A stretch of 64,000 nucleotides of DNA from Bradyrhizobium australiense (GCF_013114825.1 NZ_JAAVLX010000002.1:675624-739623), one strand, 5' to 3'. Counted from the stretch's first letter, positions 42,142 through 51,963 are shown. Made by a program: numbers and translations. The notes: generated from the sequence alone by a model not told the origin.

Positions 42142-43155
42142 ATGAAGCACACAGCACAAACGGCGTTGGGCGCAATTGCTGCCTTATGCGCGGTCGGGAT
42201 TTCCGTTCCTGCGACCGCCGCGTGGGAGCCCGTGCGGCCCGTCGAGTTCATCGTTCCTGCCGGCACCGGCGGCGGCGCCGACCAGATGGCGCGAACGATC
42301 CAGGGCATCGTCACCAAGCACAATCTGATGAAGCAGCCGCTGGTCGTCATCAACAAGTCGGGCGGCGCCGGCGGCGAAGGTTTCCTCGACCTCAAGACGT
42401 CAGGTGGAAATCCGCACAAGATTATCATCACGCTCTCCAACCTCTTCACCACCCCGCTCGCCACCGGCATCCCATTCAACTGGAAGGATCTGACGCCGGT
42501 AGCGATGCTGGCGCTCGATGAGTTCGTGCTCTGGGTGAACGCCGACAAGCCGTACAAGACGGCAAAAGAATATATCGAGGCGGTGAAAGCTGCGCCCTCC
42601 GGCTCGATGAAGATGGGCGGTACCGGCTCGAAGCAGGAAGACCAGATCATTACGGTCGCCGTCGAAAAGGCCACCGGCAGCAAGTTCACCTACATTCCCT
42701 ACAAGGGCGGCGGCGAAGTCGCCGTCCAACTGGTCGGCAACCACGTCGATTCGACCGTCAACAATCCGATCGAGGCGGTCGCGCAATGGCGCGGTGGCAA
42801 GGTGCGTCCGCTCTGCGTGTTCGATGCGCAGCCGATGGCCTATGACGAGCAGATCGCGGACGGCAAGAGCTGGAAAGATATTCCCACCTGCAAGTCGCAG
42901 GGTCTCGACATTGAATATCTGATGCTGCGCGGCATCTTCATGTCGCCTCGGGCGACCAAGGACCAGGTCGAGTACTACGTCGAGCTGTTCAAGAAGGTCC
43001 GTGCCACGCCCGAATGGCAGGACTTCATGAAGAGCGGCGCATTCAACACGACCTTCCTCACCGGTGCTGACTATGCCAAGTGGGTCGAGGCCGAGGAGAA
43101 GCGTCACGAGGCTCTGATGAAGGATGCCGGTTTCCTCGCCTCGGCGGGCAATTGA
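42142..43155 (+). CDS. Tripartite tricarboxylate transporter substrate-binding protein (TctC/Bug family)
   Basis: A 337-residue periplasmic binding protein: signal peptide (about 1-26, ending ATA), RPVEFIVPAGTGGGADQMART (typical TctC binding loop) and NKSGGAGGEG. The start at 42142 has GGGAG 8 nt upstream; an ATG at 42127 is possible. The family binds small carboxylates. Placement in the oxalate region and operator candidate D suggest oxalate or a related dicarboxylate, but the ligand is unproven. TctB and TctA genes follow. Confidence 0.92.
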   Translation: MKHTAQTALGAIAALCAVGISVPATAAWEPVRPVEFIVPAGTGGGADQMARTIQGIVTKHNLMKQPLVVINKSGGAGGEGFLDLKTSGGNPHKIIITLSNLFTTPLATGIPFNWKDLTPVAMLALDEFVLWVNADKPYKTAKEYIEAVKAAPSGSMKMGGTGSKQEDQIITVAVEKATGSKFTYIPYKGGGEVAVQLVGNHVDSTVNNPIEAVAQWRGGKVRPLCVFDAQPMAYDEQIADGKSWKDIPTCKSQGLDIEYLMLRGIFMSPRATKDQVEYYVELFKKVRATPEWQDFMKSGAFNTTFLTGADYAKWVEAEEKRHEALMKDAGFLASAGN

Positions 43156-43210
43156 TCGGGAAGAACGATTTGACCCAGCCAGGACTGCAACGCGGACGCC
43201 GGGTCTCTCA

Positions 43211-43308
43211 AGCATGATCCGGAAAACTGGGCCCCGGTTTTCCGAAGAGATCATGCTCAAATCAAAGAGATAGAGCGGGATGACGGTTCGAAGAATAGTC
43301 ATCTCGCA
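43211..43308. repeat. Intergenic palindromic repeat between tctC and tctB
   Basis: AGCATGATCCGGAAAAC ... GTTTTCCGAAGAGATCATGCT forms a long imperfect stem, followed by a tail resembling a dispersed element common in rhizobia (CAAAGAGATAGAGCGGGATG). It could stabilise the tctC message relative to tctBA. Confidence 0.65.
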
Positions 43309-43343
43309 CTAGGGCCGCGGGCCCGGTTTCGCATGGAGTTTCT

Positions 43344-43841
43344 ATGACAACAGGCAGCTCGAGTAATGCCGGCCCGGCTCACAAGCTGGTGGAAGCGGCA
43401 ATCGCACTCTTGATCGCTCTCTTCGGTGTGATCGTTATCGTCGGCAGCTTGAAGGCCGGCATCAACTGGGGCGCGGAAGGTCCGCGCGCCGGGTTCTTTC
43501 CCTTCTACATCGGCATCTTCATCGTCGTTTCCAGCGCGATAAATCTGTGGAACGGGTTGCGCGAAGACAATGACGGGCTGTTCGCGGAATGGGGACAACT
43601 TCGCCAGGTCATGAGCGTCATCATTCCGACCGCGATCTATGTCGGCGCCATGCCGTTCACGGGCCTGTATCTCGCCTCGATCATCTTCATCGGATGGTTC
43701 ATGCGATGGCTCGGCAAATATCCTTGGATCACTGTTGTGGCGGTCGCCCTGGGCATGCCCGTCGTCACCTATTTCATTTTCGAGCGCTGGTTTCTGGTCC
43801 CGCTTCCCAAGGGGCCGGTCGAAGAGTGGCTCGGTCTGTAA
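43344..43841 (+). CDS. Tripartite tricarboxylate transporter small membrane subunit (TctB family)
   Basis: A 165-residue protein with four predicted spans (about 17-36, 50-68, 88-120, 128-146) and the GPRAGFFPFYIGI motif characteristic of TctB. It partners with TctA in a proton- or sodium-driven secondary importer using the periplasmic TctC. The TctA gene begins 28 bp after it. Confidence 0.87.
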   Translation: MTTGSSSNAGPAHKLVEAAIALLIALFGVIVIVGSLKAGINWGAEGPRAGFFPFYIGIFIVVSSAINLWNGLREDNDGLFAEWGQLRQVMSVIIPTAIYVGAMPFTGLYLASIIFIGWFMRWLGKYPWITVVAVALGMPVVTYFIFERWFLVPLPKGPVEEWLGL

Positions 43842-43868
43842 CGTCGTCGCGCGCTGGGGATCACCGGG

Positions 43869-45368
43869 ATGGAAGAACTCGTCAATCTGTTTCACGGCTT
43901 TGCGGTCGCGCTGCAGCCCTTCAACGTCATGGTGATGCTCGTCGGCATCGTGCTCGGCGTCATCATCGGCGTGCTGCCGGGACTGGGCGGCGCCAATGGC
44001 GTGGCGATCCTGCTGCCGCTGACCTTCAGCATGCCGCCGACCTCGGCCATCATCATGCTGTCCTGTATCTACTGGGGCGCGCTGTTCGGCGGAGCCATCA
44101 CCTCGATCCTCTTCAACATACCGGGCGAACCGTGGTCGGTGGCGACGACATTCGACGGTTACCCGATGGCGCAGAAGGGCAAAGCCGGCGAGGCATTGAC
44201 CGCCGCCTTTACCTCGTCGTTCGTCGGCGCGCTGTTTGCGGTCGCGATGATCACGCTGGTCGCGCCGCTGGTGGCAAGCTTTGCGCTGCAATTCGGGCCG
44301 GCGGAGAAATTCGCGGTCTATTTTCTGGCGTTTTGCAGTTTCGTCGGACTGAGCAAGGAGCCGCCGTTCAAGACCATTGCAGCAATGATGGTCGGCTTTG
44401 CGCTGGCCGCGGTAGGTCTCGATTCCATCACCGGGCAGTTGCGTCTGACGTTCGGCTTCACTGAACTGCTGAACGGTTTCGACTTCCTCATCGCCGTGAT
44501 CGGGCTGTTCGGCATCGGCGAGATCCTGCTGACGATGGAGGAAGGGCTCGCCTTCCGCGGCGGCACTGCCAAGATTAATCTGCGCGTGGTGCTGCAGACC
44601 TGGAAGGAGCTACCCGCCTACTGGGTAACCTCGTTACGCTCCTGCGTGATCGGCTGCTGGATGGGCATTACGCCGGCCGGCGCCACGCCGGCTTCCTTCA
44701 TGAGCTACGGCATCGCCAAGCGCGTGGCGAAGAACGGCAGCAATTTCGGCAAGGGCGAAATCGAAGGCGTGGTCGCGCCGGAGACTGCAGCACACGCGGC
44801 GGGCACGTCGGCCTTGCTGCCGATGCTTTCCCTCGGCGTGCCGGGCTCACCGACGGCTGCGGTGTTGCTCGGCGGCTTGCTGATCTGGGGCCTGCAGCCC
44901 GGGCCGATGCTGTTCGTGGAACAGAAGGAATTCGTCTGGGGCCTGATCGCCTCGATGTATCTCGGCAACATCGTCGGCCTGCTCGTCGTGTTGACCTGCG
45001 TGCCGATCTTCGCAGCGATCCTGCGCGTCCCCTTCAGCATCATCGCGCCGTTAATCCTGGTGCTGTGCGCGATCGGCGCCTATTCGGTCCACAGCTCTAC
45101 GTTCGACGTGATGCTGATGCTGGTGTTCGGCGTGATCGGTTACCTGCTCAAGAAGTGCAATTATCCGCTCGCGCCGCTGGTGCTGGCGATCGTGCTCGGC
45201 GACAAGGCGGAAGAGGCCTTCCGCCAGTCATTGCTGGGATCCCAGGGCTCGCTCGGCATATTCTTTTCCAACACGCTGGTCAGCACGATCATGATCTTAG
45301 GGTTGATTGCGCTGTTCTGGTCGGTGATCCAGCAGGGCTATACCCGCTTGCGCGGCGCGAGCGCGTAG
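43869..45368 (+). CDS. Tripartite tricarboxylate transporter large permease (TctA family)
   Basis: A 499-residue integral protein with about 11-12 spans, VLPGLGGANGVAILLPLTF (about 37-55) and the conserved GVPGSPTAAVLLGG (about 324-337) typical of TctA. It forms the transport channel with TctB. A hairpin terminator at 45424 closes the transporter operon. Substrate unknown; context points to oxalate or another C2-C4 dicarboxylate. Confidence 0.93.
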   Translation: MEELVNLFHGFAVALQPFNVMVMLVGIVLGVIIGVLPGLGGANGVAILLPLTFSMPPTSAIIMLSCIYWGALFGGAITSILFNIPGEPWSVATTFDGYPMAQKGKAGEALTAAFTSSFVGALFAVAMITLVAPLVASFALQFGPAEKFAVYFLAFCSFVGLSKEPPFKTIAAMMVGFALAAVGLDSITGQLRLTFGFTELLNGFDFLIAVIGLFGIGEILLTMEEGLAFRGGTAKINLRVVLQTWKELPAYWVTSLRSCVIGCWMGITPAGATPASFMSYGIAKRVAKNGSNFGKGEIEGVVAPETAAHAAGTSALLPMLSLGVPGSPTAAVLLGGLLIWGLQPGPMLFVEQKEFVWGLIASMYLGNIVGLLVVLTCVPIFAAILRVPFSIIAPLILVLCAIGAYSVHSSTFDVMLMLVFGVIGYLLKKCNYPLAPLVLAIVLGDKAEEAFRQSLLGSQGSLGIFFSNTLVSTIMILGLIALFWSVIQQGYTRLRGASA

Positions 45369-45423
45369 CCGCAAGCGGGGACGTTTATCGCCATAAAATC
45401 AAACATCTTTCTGCTCTAATCAG

Positions 45424-45454
45424 GGGCCGTGCTACCTCAGGCGCGGCCCTTTTT
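45424..45454 (+). terminator. Rho-independent terminator after tctA
   Basis: GGGCCGTGC and GCGCGGCCC arms around TACCTCAG, followed by TTTTT; one internal mismatch. Ends the Tct operon before the oxlT promoter. Confidence 0.8.
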
Positions 45455-45531
45455 CGCGCTCGCAGCATTCCTGTCAGCATTCTTGCGCGATGACGAATTG
45501 CAGTGGGCCGCTCAAGATTCCTCTTGTCTAC

Positions 45532-45548
45532 TGGCATAACATATACCA
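45532..45548. promoter_or_regulatory. Oxalate-region operator candidate E
   Basis: TGGCAT-AACAT-ATACCA, with TTGTCT (45524-45529) ending 2 nt before it, 52 bp before the OxlT-like antiporter start. The operator fills the -35/-10 spacer, as expected for a repressor. Confidence 0.7.
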
Positions 45549-45599
45549 AACTGGCCTCTTGAGCTGTCGGGTATTGATAGAACAGCCTATGGAGGGAAG

Positions 45600-46895
45600 A
45601 TGACGGACACAGTGCACGGAGCGGCAGCCCCTGTGGCGGCCCGCGTCAGCGATACCTACCGCTGGACGCAATTGGCCATCGGCGTGCTCGCGATGGTGAT
45701 GATCGCCAATTATCAATATGGTTGGACTTTCTTCGTCCCCGACATCCAGAAGAAATTCGGATGGGATCGCGCTTCGATCCAGTGGGCATTTACGCTGTTC
45801 GTGCTGTTCGAGACCTGGCTGGTGCCGGTCGAGGGATGGTTCGTCGATAAATACGGCCCGCGCATCGTCGTTCTCGTCGGCGGCATCCTCTGCGCCCTCG
45901 GATGGGCGATCAACGCCCAGGCGACATCGCTCAACGGCTACTATCTCGGCATGATCATCGCGGGGATCGGCGCCGGTGGCGTGTACGGCACCTGCGTCGG
46001 CAACGCGCTGAAATGGTTTCCCGACAAGCGCGGCCTCGCTGCCGGCATTACTGCCGCCGGTTTTGGCGCAGGCTCGGCACTGACGGTCGCGCCGATCCAG
46101 GCGATGATCAAGGATTCCGGCTTCCAGACCACCTTCCTCTATTTCGGTCTGGGCCAGGGCATCATCATCGTGCTCCTCGCTTTCTTTCTGTTCTCGCCGA
46201 AGACAGGACAAGTCCCCGCTGTGACGCAGAACGCCAACGTCATCCAGAGCCGGCGCAACTATCAGCCGACCGAGGTGATCCGTCAGCCGATCTTCTGGCT
46301 GATGTATTTCATGTTCGTGATCGTCGGCGCTGGCGGACTGATGGTCACCGCCAACCTCAAGCCGATCGCGGTCGACTGGAAGGTCGACAGCGTGCCGGTC
46401 ACGCTAATGGCAGTCACGATGACGGCGGTGACGTTCGCGGCCACCATCGACCGCGTCCTCAATGGCCTGACCCGCCCCTTCTTCGGCTGGATCTCGGACA
46501 TGATCGGCCGCGAGAACACCATGTTCATCGCGTTCGGCATGGAAGGCATCGGCATCTGGGGCCTCTACATGCTGGGCCACGATCCCGTGTGGTTCGTGCT
46601 GCTGTCGGGTTTTGTGTTCTTCGCCTGGGGTGAAATTTACTCCCTTTTCCCGTCGACCTGCACCGATACGTTCGGCGCGAAGTTCGCGACCACCAATGCC
46701 GGCCTGCTCTACACGGCAAAGGGCACCGCGGCGCTGTTGGTGCCGGTGGCGAACTATATGCAGCAGTCATCGGGCACCTGGGATAGCGTGTTCATCGTCG
46801 CGGCCGGCGCGAATATCCTGGCCTCGCTGCTGGCGATCGGGCTGCTAAAACCCTGGCGCAAGACGGTGGTCGCCAAGTCGCAGATTGCGAGCTAA
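45600..46895 (+). CDS. Major facilitator, oxalate:formate antiporter (OxlT)-like
   Basis: A 431-residue, 12-span MFS transporter. Features include NYQYGWTFFVPDIQKKFGW in span 1, FETWLVPVEGWFVDKYGPR (loop 2-3 motif) and IGAGGVYGTCVGNALKWFPDKRG, typical of the OxlT subfamily. OxlT exchanges oxalate for formate across the inner membrane. GGAGGG precedes the ATG. The surrounding oxc/frc genes and operator candidate E make oxalate the likely substrate; a related monocarboxylate is the alternative. Confidence 0.88.
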   Translation: MTDTVHGAAAPVAARVSDTYRWTQLAIGVLAMVMIANYQYGWTFFVPDIQKKFGWDRASIQWAFTLFVLFETWLVPVEGWFVDKYGPRIVVLVGGILCALGWAINAQATSLNGYYLGMIIAGIGAGGVYGTCVGNALKWFPDKRGLAAGITAAGFGAGSALTVAPIQAMIKDSGFQTTFLYFGLGQGIIIVLLAFFLFSPKTGQVPAVTQNANVIQSRRNYQPTEVIRQPIFWLMYFMFVIVGAGGLMVTANLKPIAVDWKVDSVPVTLMAVTMTAVTFAATIDRVLNGLTRPFFGWISDMIGRENTMFIAFGMEGIGIWGLYMLGHDPVWFVLLSGFVFFAWGEIYSLFPSTCTDTFGAKFATTNAGLLYTAKGTAALLVPVANYMQQSSGTWDSVFIVAAGANILASLLAIGLLKPWRKTVVAKSQIAS

Positions 46896-46921
46896 CCTAC
46901 CGATCCACGGTAAGACCAAGG

Positions 46922-46951
46922 CGCGCTCACCCCCTGGGGTGGGCGCGTTTT
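46922..46951 (+). terminator. Rho-independent terminator after oxlT-like gene
   Basis: CGCGCTCACCCC and GGGGTGGGCGCG arms (one G-U pair) followed by TTTTCTTTT, 26 bp after the stop. Confidence 0.85.
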
Positions 46952-46970
46952 CTTTTGGCGACCAGGATGC

Positions 46971-46987
46971 TGGTATACCTGATGCTA
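46971..46987. promoter_or_regulatory. Oxalate-region operator candidate F
   Basis: TGGTAT-ACCTG-ATGCTA (one arm mismatch), 144 bp before site G and 179 bp before the CBS gene. Two sites before one gene would allow DNA looping or cooperative binding. Confidence 0.55.
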
Positions 46988-47114
46988 TTTTAGACCTACA
47001 AAACCGGGCCGCACTCTTGTTGGAATGCCACTGCGCCTTTCCATAAATGTCAGCAATACTGCCTATTTAACTCGATCTCGCGGGCGAGAATTCCGCGTTC
47101 CGCGTGTTGACAAT

Positions 47115-47131
47115 TGGCATTATGTATACCA
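47115..47131. promoter_or_regulatory. Oxalate-region operator candidate G
   Basis: TGGCAT-TATGT-ATACCA. A perfect TTGACA -35 (47107-47112) ends 2 nt before it, so the site fills the -35/-10 spacer, 35 bp before the CBS-protein ATG. Confidence 0.7.
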
Positions 47132-47165
47132 GACTTGAGGCAACAATTCACCTAAGGAGGTTGCC

Positions 47166-47597
47166 ATGCAAGTCGGAGATATCCTGCGCAAGAAAGCCGC
47201 CCGTGTCGCAACGGTCCGCATGAACGAGACCGTCGCCATTGCCGCACAACTGATGCGTTCCAGCAATATCAGCGCGCTTGTCGTCAAGGATGTCGTACGC
47301 ACCGAAGGCAACACGGCGGTCGGCATGTTCACCGAGCGCGATGTGGTTCGCGCGATTGCCCAGTATGGCGCAGCCGGCGTGAATATGCGCGTTTCGCAAT
47401 TCATTTCGGTACAGCAGCTCGTCTCCTGCACGTCGACGGATACGCTCGAGCACGTCCGTCACCTCATGAGCAAGCATCACATCCGCCACGTGCCGGTGAT
47501 CGACAATTACAGCCTGATCGGCGTCGTCAGCATTCGCGATATCTCGACCGCGTTTGACGACGAAGCAACGCCCTTCAAGCTGGCCGCGTCGGCCTGA
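47166..47597 (+). CDS. Two-CBS-domain protein
   Basis: A 143-residue cytoplasmic protein made of two CBS domains: KKAARVATVRMNETVAIAAQLM to GMFTERDVVRAIA, and QQLVSCTSTDTLEHVRHLM to GVVSIRDIS. CBS pairs bind adenosyl ligands (AMP, ATP, NADH, SAM) and act as energy sensors, usually modulating a partner. AAGGAGG lies just before the ATG, one of the strongest ribosome sites here. Operator candidates F and G lie upstream; a PanE-family gene follows by about 160 bp. Confidence 0.9.
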   Translation: MQVGDILRKKAARVATVRMNETVAIAAQLMRSSNISALVVKDVVRTEGNTAVGMFTERDVVRAIAQYGAAGVNMRVSQFISVQQLVSCTSTDTLEHVRHLMSKHHIRHVPVIDNYSLIGVVSIRDISTAFDDEATPFKLAASA

Positions 47598-47755
47598 CCG
47601 GTCGCTTCGAACTCCGCCGGCTTTTTTTGGTTTGCACTCCCAGTCAAGGCGGGATCGCACCGCAACATTCGGCTTAACTCCTGTCGCAAAGCAGGCGCTC
47701 GCAAACCTGCGCCGGAGTAGTGGCGCGCCGGAAAACATCATCTGTGGGAGGACGC

Positions 47756-48844
47756 ATGGCGCGTAACATTCTGATCCTTGGAGCCTCGTATGGCTCATTG
47801 CTAGCGACAAAGCTTTTGATGGCGGGTCACAACGTGACCCTGGTTTGCCGGAAGCAGACGGCAGAACTCATCAATCGCGACGGCACCGAAGTTCGCATCA
47901 AGCTGCGCGACGAGGCGACCCATCGGCCGATCTTCTCGCGCGACCTGCTTGGGATCCTGGACGCGGTCGTGCCCGCCGACGTCGATCCCTCCCGTTATGA
48001 TCTGGTTGGTCTTGCCATGCAGGAACCGCAATACACCAACCATGCGATCCAGCTTCTGATGATCAAAATCGCCGAGGCGAAGCTGCCTTGCCTTTCGATC
48101 ATGAACATGCCGCCCTTGCCCTATCTCAAACGGATCCCGGCGCTGGCGAAAATGGAATTGGAGGAGGCCTATACCAATGCCGCGGTATGGGAACGGTTCG
48201 AGCCGGGCCTGGTGTCGCTCTGCTCCCCTGATCCGCAGGCCTTCCGTCCACCGGAAGAGGCGGCGAATGTTCTCCATGTCGGCCTGCCGACAAACTTCAA
48301 GGCGGCGTCATTTGCGGATGAGAAACATAATTTGCTGCTTCGGGAGCTGGAAGCCGACATCGATGCGGTGAAGCTGGATGGCCGGGACGTTCCGGTGAAG
48401 CTCAAAGTGTTCGCTTCGATGTTCGTCCCTCTGGCCAAATGGTCGATGCTGTTGACCGGGAATTACCGCTGTATCACGCCGCAAGAGCCGCGGTCGATCC
48501 GCGACGCGGTGCACGGCGATATCAATCTCTCGCAGTCGATCTATGACCATGTCGATGCCATCGCGCAGCGTCTGGGCGCCGATCCCACGGATCAGGTACC
48601 TTTCGAGAAATACGCCAAAGCGGCGGAAAGCCTTCTCAAGCCCTCGTCGGCGGCCCGAGCGGTCGCTGGTGGCGCGCCTTCCATCGAGCGCGTCGACCTG
48701 CTGGTGAAGCTGATTTCGCATCAGCTTGGCGTACCCAATGACGAAATCGACCGTACAGTCCAGATCGTCAATCAGAAACTGAATGAGAGCATGGTGGCGG
48801 ACGGACCCGGCGCGCCGAGAGGTGTTCCAATCTCAGTGACGTGA
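47756..48844 (+). CDS. PanE-family dehydrogenase, second candidate oxalyl-CoA reductase
   Basis: A 362-residue member of the ketopantoate-reductase-like superfamily. The nucleotide-binding turn is ILILGASYGSLLATKLLMAG (residues 5-24), with AS-Y replacing the usual GAG-A. The C-terminal domain is helical and longer than in true PanE enzymes. The ATG at 47756 follows GGGAGGA. Its position after oxlT and the CBS gene, under candidate sites F/G, fits an oxalate-linked reductase. Which of the two PanE-like genes, if either, makes glyoxylate from oxalyl-CoA cannot be told from sequence. Confidence 0.72.
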   Translation: MARNILILGASYGSLLATKLLMAGHNVTLVCRKQTAELINRDGTEVRIKLRDEATHRPIFSRDLLGILDAVVPADVDPSRYDLVGLAMQEPQYTNHAIQLLMIKIAEAKLPCLSIMNMPPLPYLKRIPALAKMELEEAYTNAAVWERFEPGLVSLCSPDPQAFRPPEEAANVLHVGLPTNFKAASFADEKHNLLLRELEADIDAVKLDGRDVPVKLKVFASMFVPLAKWSMLLTGNYRCITPQEPRSIRDAVHGDINLSQSIYDHVDAIAQRLGADPTDQVPFEKYAKAAESLLKPSSAARAVAGGAPSIERVDLLVKLISHQLGVPNDEIDRTVQIVNQKLNESMVADGPGAPRGVPISVT

Positions 48845-48889
48845 GAACCTTATCGGTTCTGATTGATCAGAAGGGGGTTCTAGTCTCTT

Positions 48890-48945
48890 GTTTCGACGCG
48901 TTTTCTTTTACGCGAACCGGTGTCCGCTTCGCTCGAAAACGCGAT
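48890..48945. repeat. Intergenic palindrome
   Basis: GCGTTTTC (48898-48905) and GAAAACGC (48935-48942) enclose ACGCGAACCGGTGTCCGCTT, a pattern seen repeatedly in Bradyrhizobium spacers. The surrounding 48845-49124 shows no gene. Confidence 0.6.
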
Positions 48946-49022
48946 CGATCATTGACAGCCGACGGGCCAATTCGAGACATCCCCCCGCATTTCCGCATGG
49001 GCCCACCACCCCTGCCCGGTAG

Positions 49023-50120
<1,098 letters not shown>

Positions 50121-50151
50121 GAGCGGTCTCCGCCAACAACGAGAAGAGCCC

Positions 50152-51120
50152 ATGAAAGCCTATGTCTACGGTGCCAACGGCGCCGAAATATCAGACGTCG
50201 CAAAACCTTCACCAAAAGGCACGCAGGTGCTGGTCAAGGTCCATGCCTGCGGCCTCAACCGCGCCGATCTCGGCATGACCAAGGGCCACGTGCATGGCGC
50301 GGCCGGCGGCGTTGGCACCGTGCTCGGCATGGAATGGGCCGGCGAAGTCGCCGAGCTCGGGCCTGACGCAAAAGGCGTCAACGTCGGCGACAAGATCATG
50401 GGCTCCGGCGGCGCAGCGTTCGCCGAATATACGCTCGCCGACCACGGCCGGCTGTTCCGCGCGCCCTCCAACATGAATTTCGAGGAAGCCGCCACCCTCC
50501 CGGTCGCGCTCGCCACCATGCACAATGCGGTCGTGACGTCAGGCGCGCTGCAGCCGGGCCAGAGCGTCTTGATCCAGGGCGCCAGCTCCGGCGTCGGCCT
50601 GATGGCGATGCAGATCGCAAAGCTCAAGGGCGCCAAACTCGTGATCGGCTCCTCGACGGACGCTATGCGCCGCGGCCGCCTGAAAGAATTCGGCGCCGAT
50701 CTCGCGATCGATTCCAGCGACCACGGCTGGGTCGATCAGGTGCTGAAGGCCACCAACGGCGAAGGCGTCGACCTGATCGTCGACCAAGTTTCCGGCAAGG
50801 TCGCCAACCAGAATCTCGCGGCCACCAAGGTCAAGGGCCGCATCGTCAATGTCGGCCGGCTCGGCGGCACCCACGCCGACTTCAATTTCGACCTCCACGC
50901 CGCCCGCCGCATCAATTACATCGGCGTCACCTTCCGCACCCGCACCATCGAGGAAATCCGCGAGATTTTTGACGAGGTCCGCAAAGACATCTGGCCGGCC
51001 GTGGAATCGCGAAAGCTGCAACTGCCGATCGACAAGGTCTATCCCTTCGCCGAGATCAGCAAAGCGTTCGCGCACATGGAAGCCAACAAGCACCTCGGCA
51101 AGATCGTGGTGGCGATGTAG
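50152..51120 (+). CDS. Zinc-type alcohol dehydrogenase / quinone oxidoreductase-like protein
   Basis: A 322-residue medium-chain dehydrogenase. The NADPH site is SVLIQGASSGVGLMAMQIAK (about 139-158) and no structural-zinc Cys cluster is present, so it is probably a zinc-free quinone oxidoreductase rather than an alcohol dehydrogenase. The start at 50152 is preceded by GAGAAGAG. It is 3 bp from the SMP-30 gene and likely co-transcribed with the flavoprotein gene upstream. Confidence 0.87.
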   Translation: MKAYVYGANGAEISDVAKPSPKGTQVLVKVHACGLNRADLGMTKGHVHGAAGGVGTVLGMEWAGEVAELGPDAKGVNVGDKIMGSGGAAFAEYTLADHGRLFRAPSNMNFEEAATLPVALATMHNAVVTSGALQPGQSVLIQGASSGVGLMAMQIAKLKGAKLVIGSSTDAMRRGRLKEFGADLAIDSSDHGWVDQVLKATNGEGVDLIVDQVSGKVANQNLAATKVKGRIVNVGRLGGTHADFNFDLHAARRINYIGVTFRTRTIEEIREIFDEVRKDIWPAVESRKLQLPIDKVYPFAEISKAFAHMEANKHLGKIVVAM

Positions 51121-51123
51121 GCG

Positions 51124-51963
51124 ATGACGCTGCGCTACGTGCTCGATGGCGGACGTTACTACGAAGGCCCGCGCTGGCATGCGGGCCGGCTCTGGTTCGT
51201 CGACTGCATGGAGCGCACGCTGCTCAGCCTCTCACTATCCGGCGAGTGCGAGCAGCACGCGAAATTCGACGACACGCCGTGCGGCCTCGGCGTGCTGCCG
51301 GACGGCACGCTGATCGTGCTGACGATGTTCCGCAAGCGCCTGCTGGCCTGTCGCGACGGCGCGCTCTCGCTCTACGCCGGCCTATCGGGGACCGCGACCG
51401 GCACGATCGACGACATGATCGTCGACGGGCTCGGCCGCGCCTATGTCGGCGACCTTGGCTTCGACCTGCCGCCGCCGCCCGACCGCGGCGCTTCCGGCCG
51501 CATCATTCTGGTGATGCCCGACGGTGCGACGCGCGTCGTCGCCGAGGGACTGCGGTTTCCCAATGGCATCGCGGTCTCGGCCGACAACAGCCGGCTCGTC
51601 GTGGCCGAGATGGATGGCGCCTGCCTCGCCGACTACACCATCGAGCCGAACGGCGACTTGAAACTGCGCGGCCGCTTCGGGCGCATGAAATCTCCCGATG
51701 GCATCTGCCTCGACCGCGACGGCGCGGTCTGGGTCGCAGCCTTCGAAGAAGACGCCTTCATTCGCCTCGACGCCGCGGGACGCGAATTGCAGCGCATCGA
51801 AGTCCCCGGCCGCCGCGCCCTCGCCTGCGCTCTCGGTGGCCCAGAACGAAAGACGCTGTTCTGCCTGAGCGCAGCCACCTCCTACGAAGAACTGCGACAA
51901 CGCAAATCGTCCGCACGCATCGACGTAGTCGATGTAGAAGTTGCCGGTGCCGGTTATCCCTGA
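51124..51963 (+). CDS. SMP-30/gluconolactonase family protein
   Basis: A 279-residue six-bladed beta-propeller hydrolase. Metal ligands are suggested by the opening YYEGPRWHAGRLWFVD (Glu), GLRFPNGIAVSADN (Asn) and KSPDGICLDRDG (Asp). The family hydrolyses lactones of sugar acids. The ATG follows the quinone oxidoreductase stop by 3 nt. Substrate unknown. Confidence 0.87.
   Translation: MTLRYVLDGGRYYEGPRWHAGRLWFVDCMERTLLSLSLSGECEQHAKFDDTPCGLGVLPDGTLIVLTMFRKRLLACRDGALSLYAGLSGTATGTIDDMIVDGLGRAYVGDLGFDLPPPPDRGASGRIILVMPDGATRVVAEGLRFPNGIAVSADNSRLVVAEMDGACLADYTIEPNGDLKLRGRFGRMKSPDGICLDRDGAVWVAAFEEDAFIRLDAAGRELQRIEVPGRRALACALGGPERKTLFCLSAATSYEELRQRKSSARIDVVDVEVAGAGYP

Noticed and set aside
47597..47640. 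Possible terminator after the CBS gene
   Set aside because: There is a run of Ts but only a weak 4-5 bp stem, so not supported.
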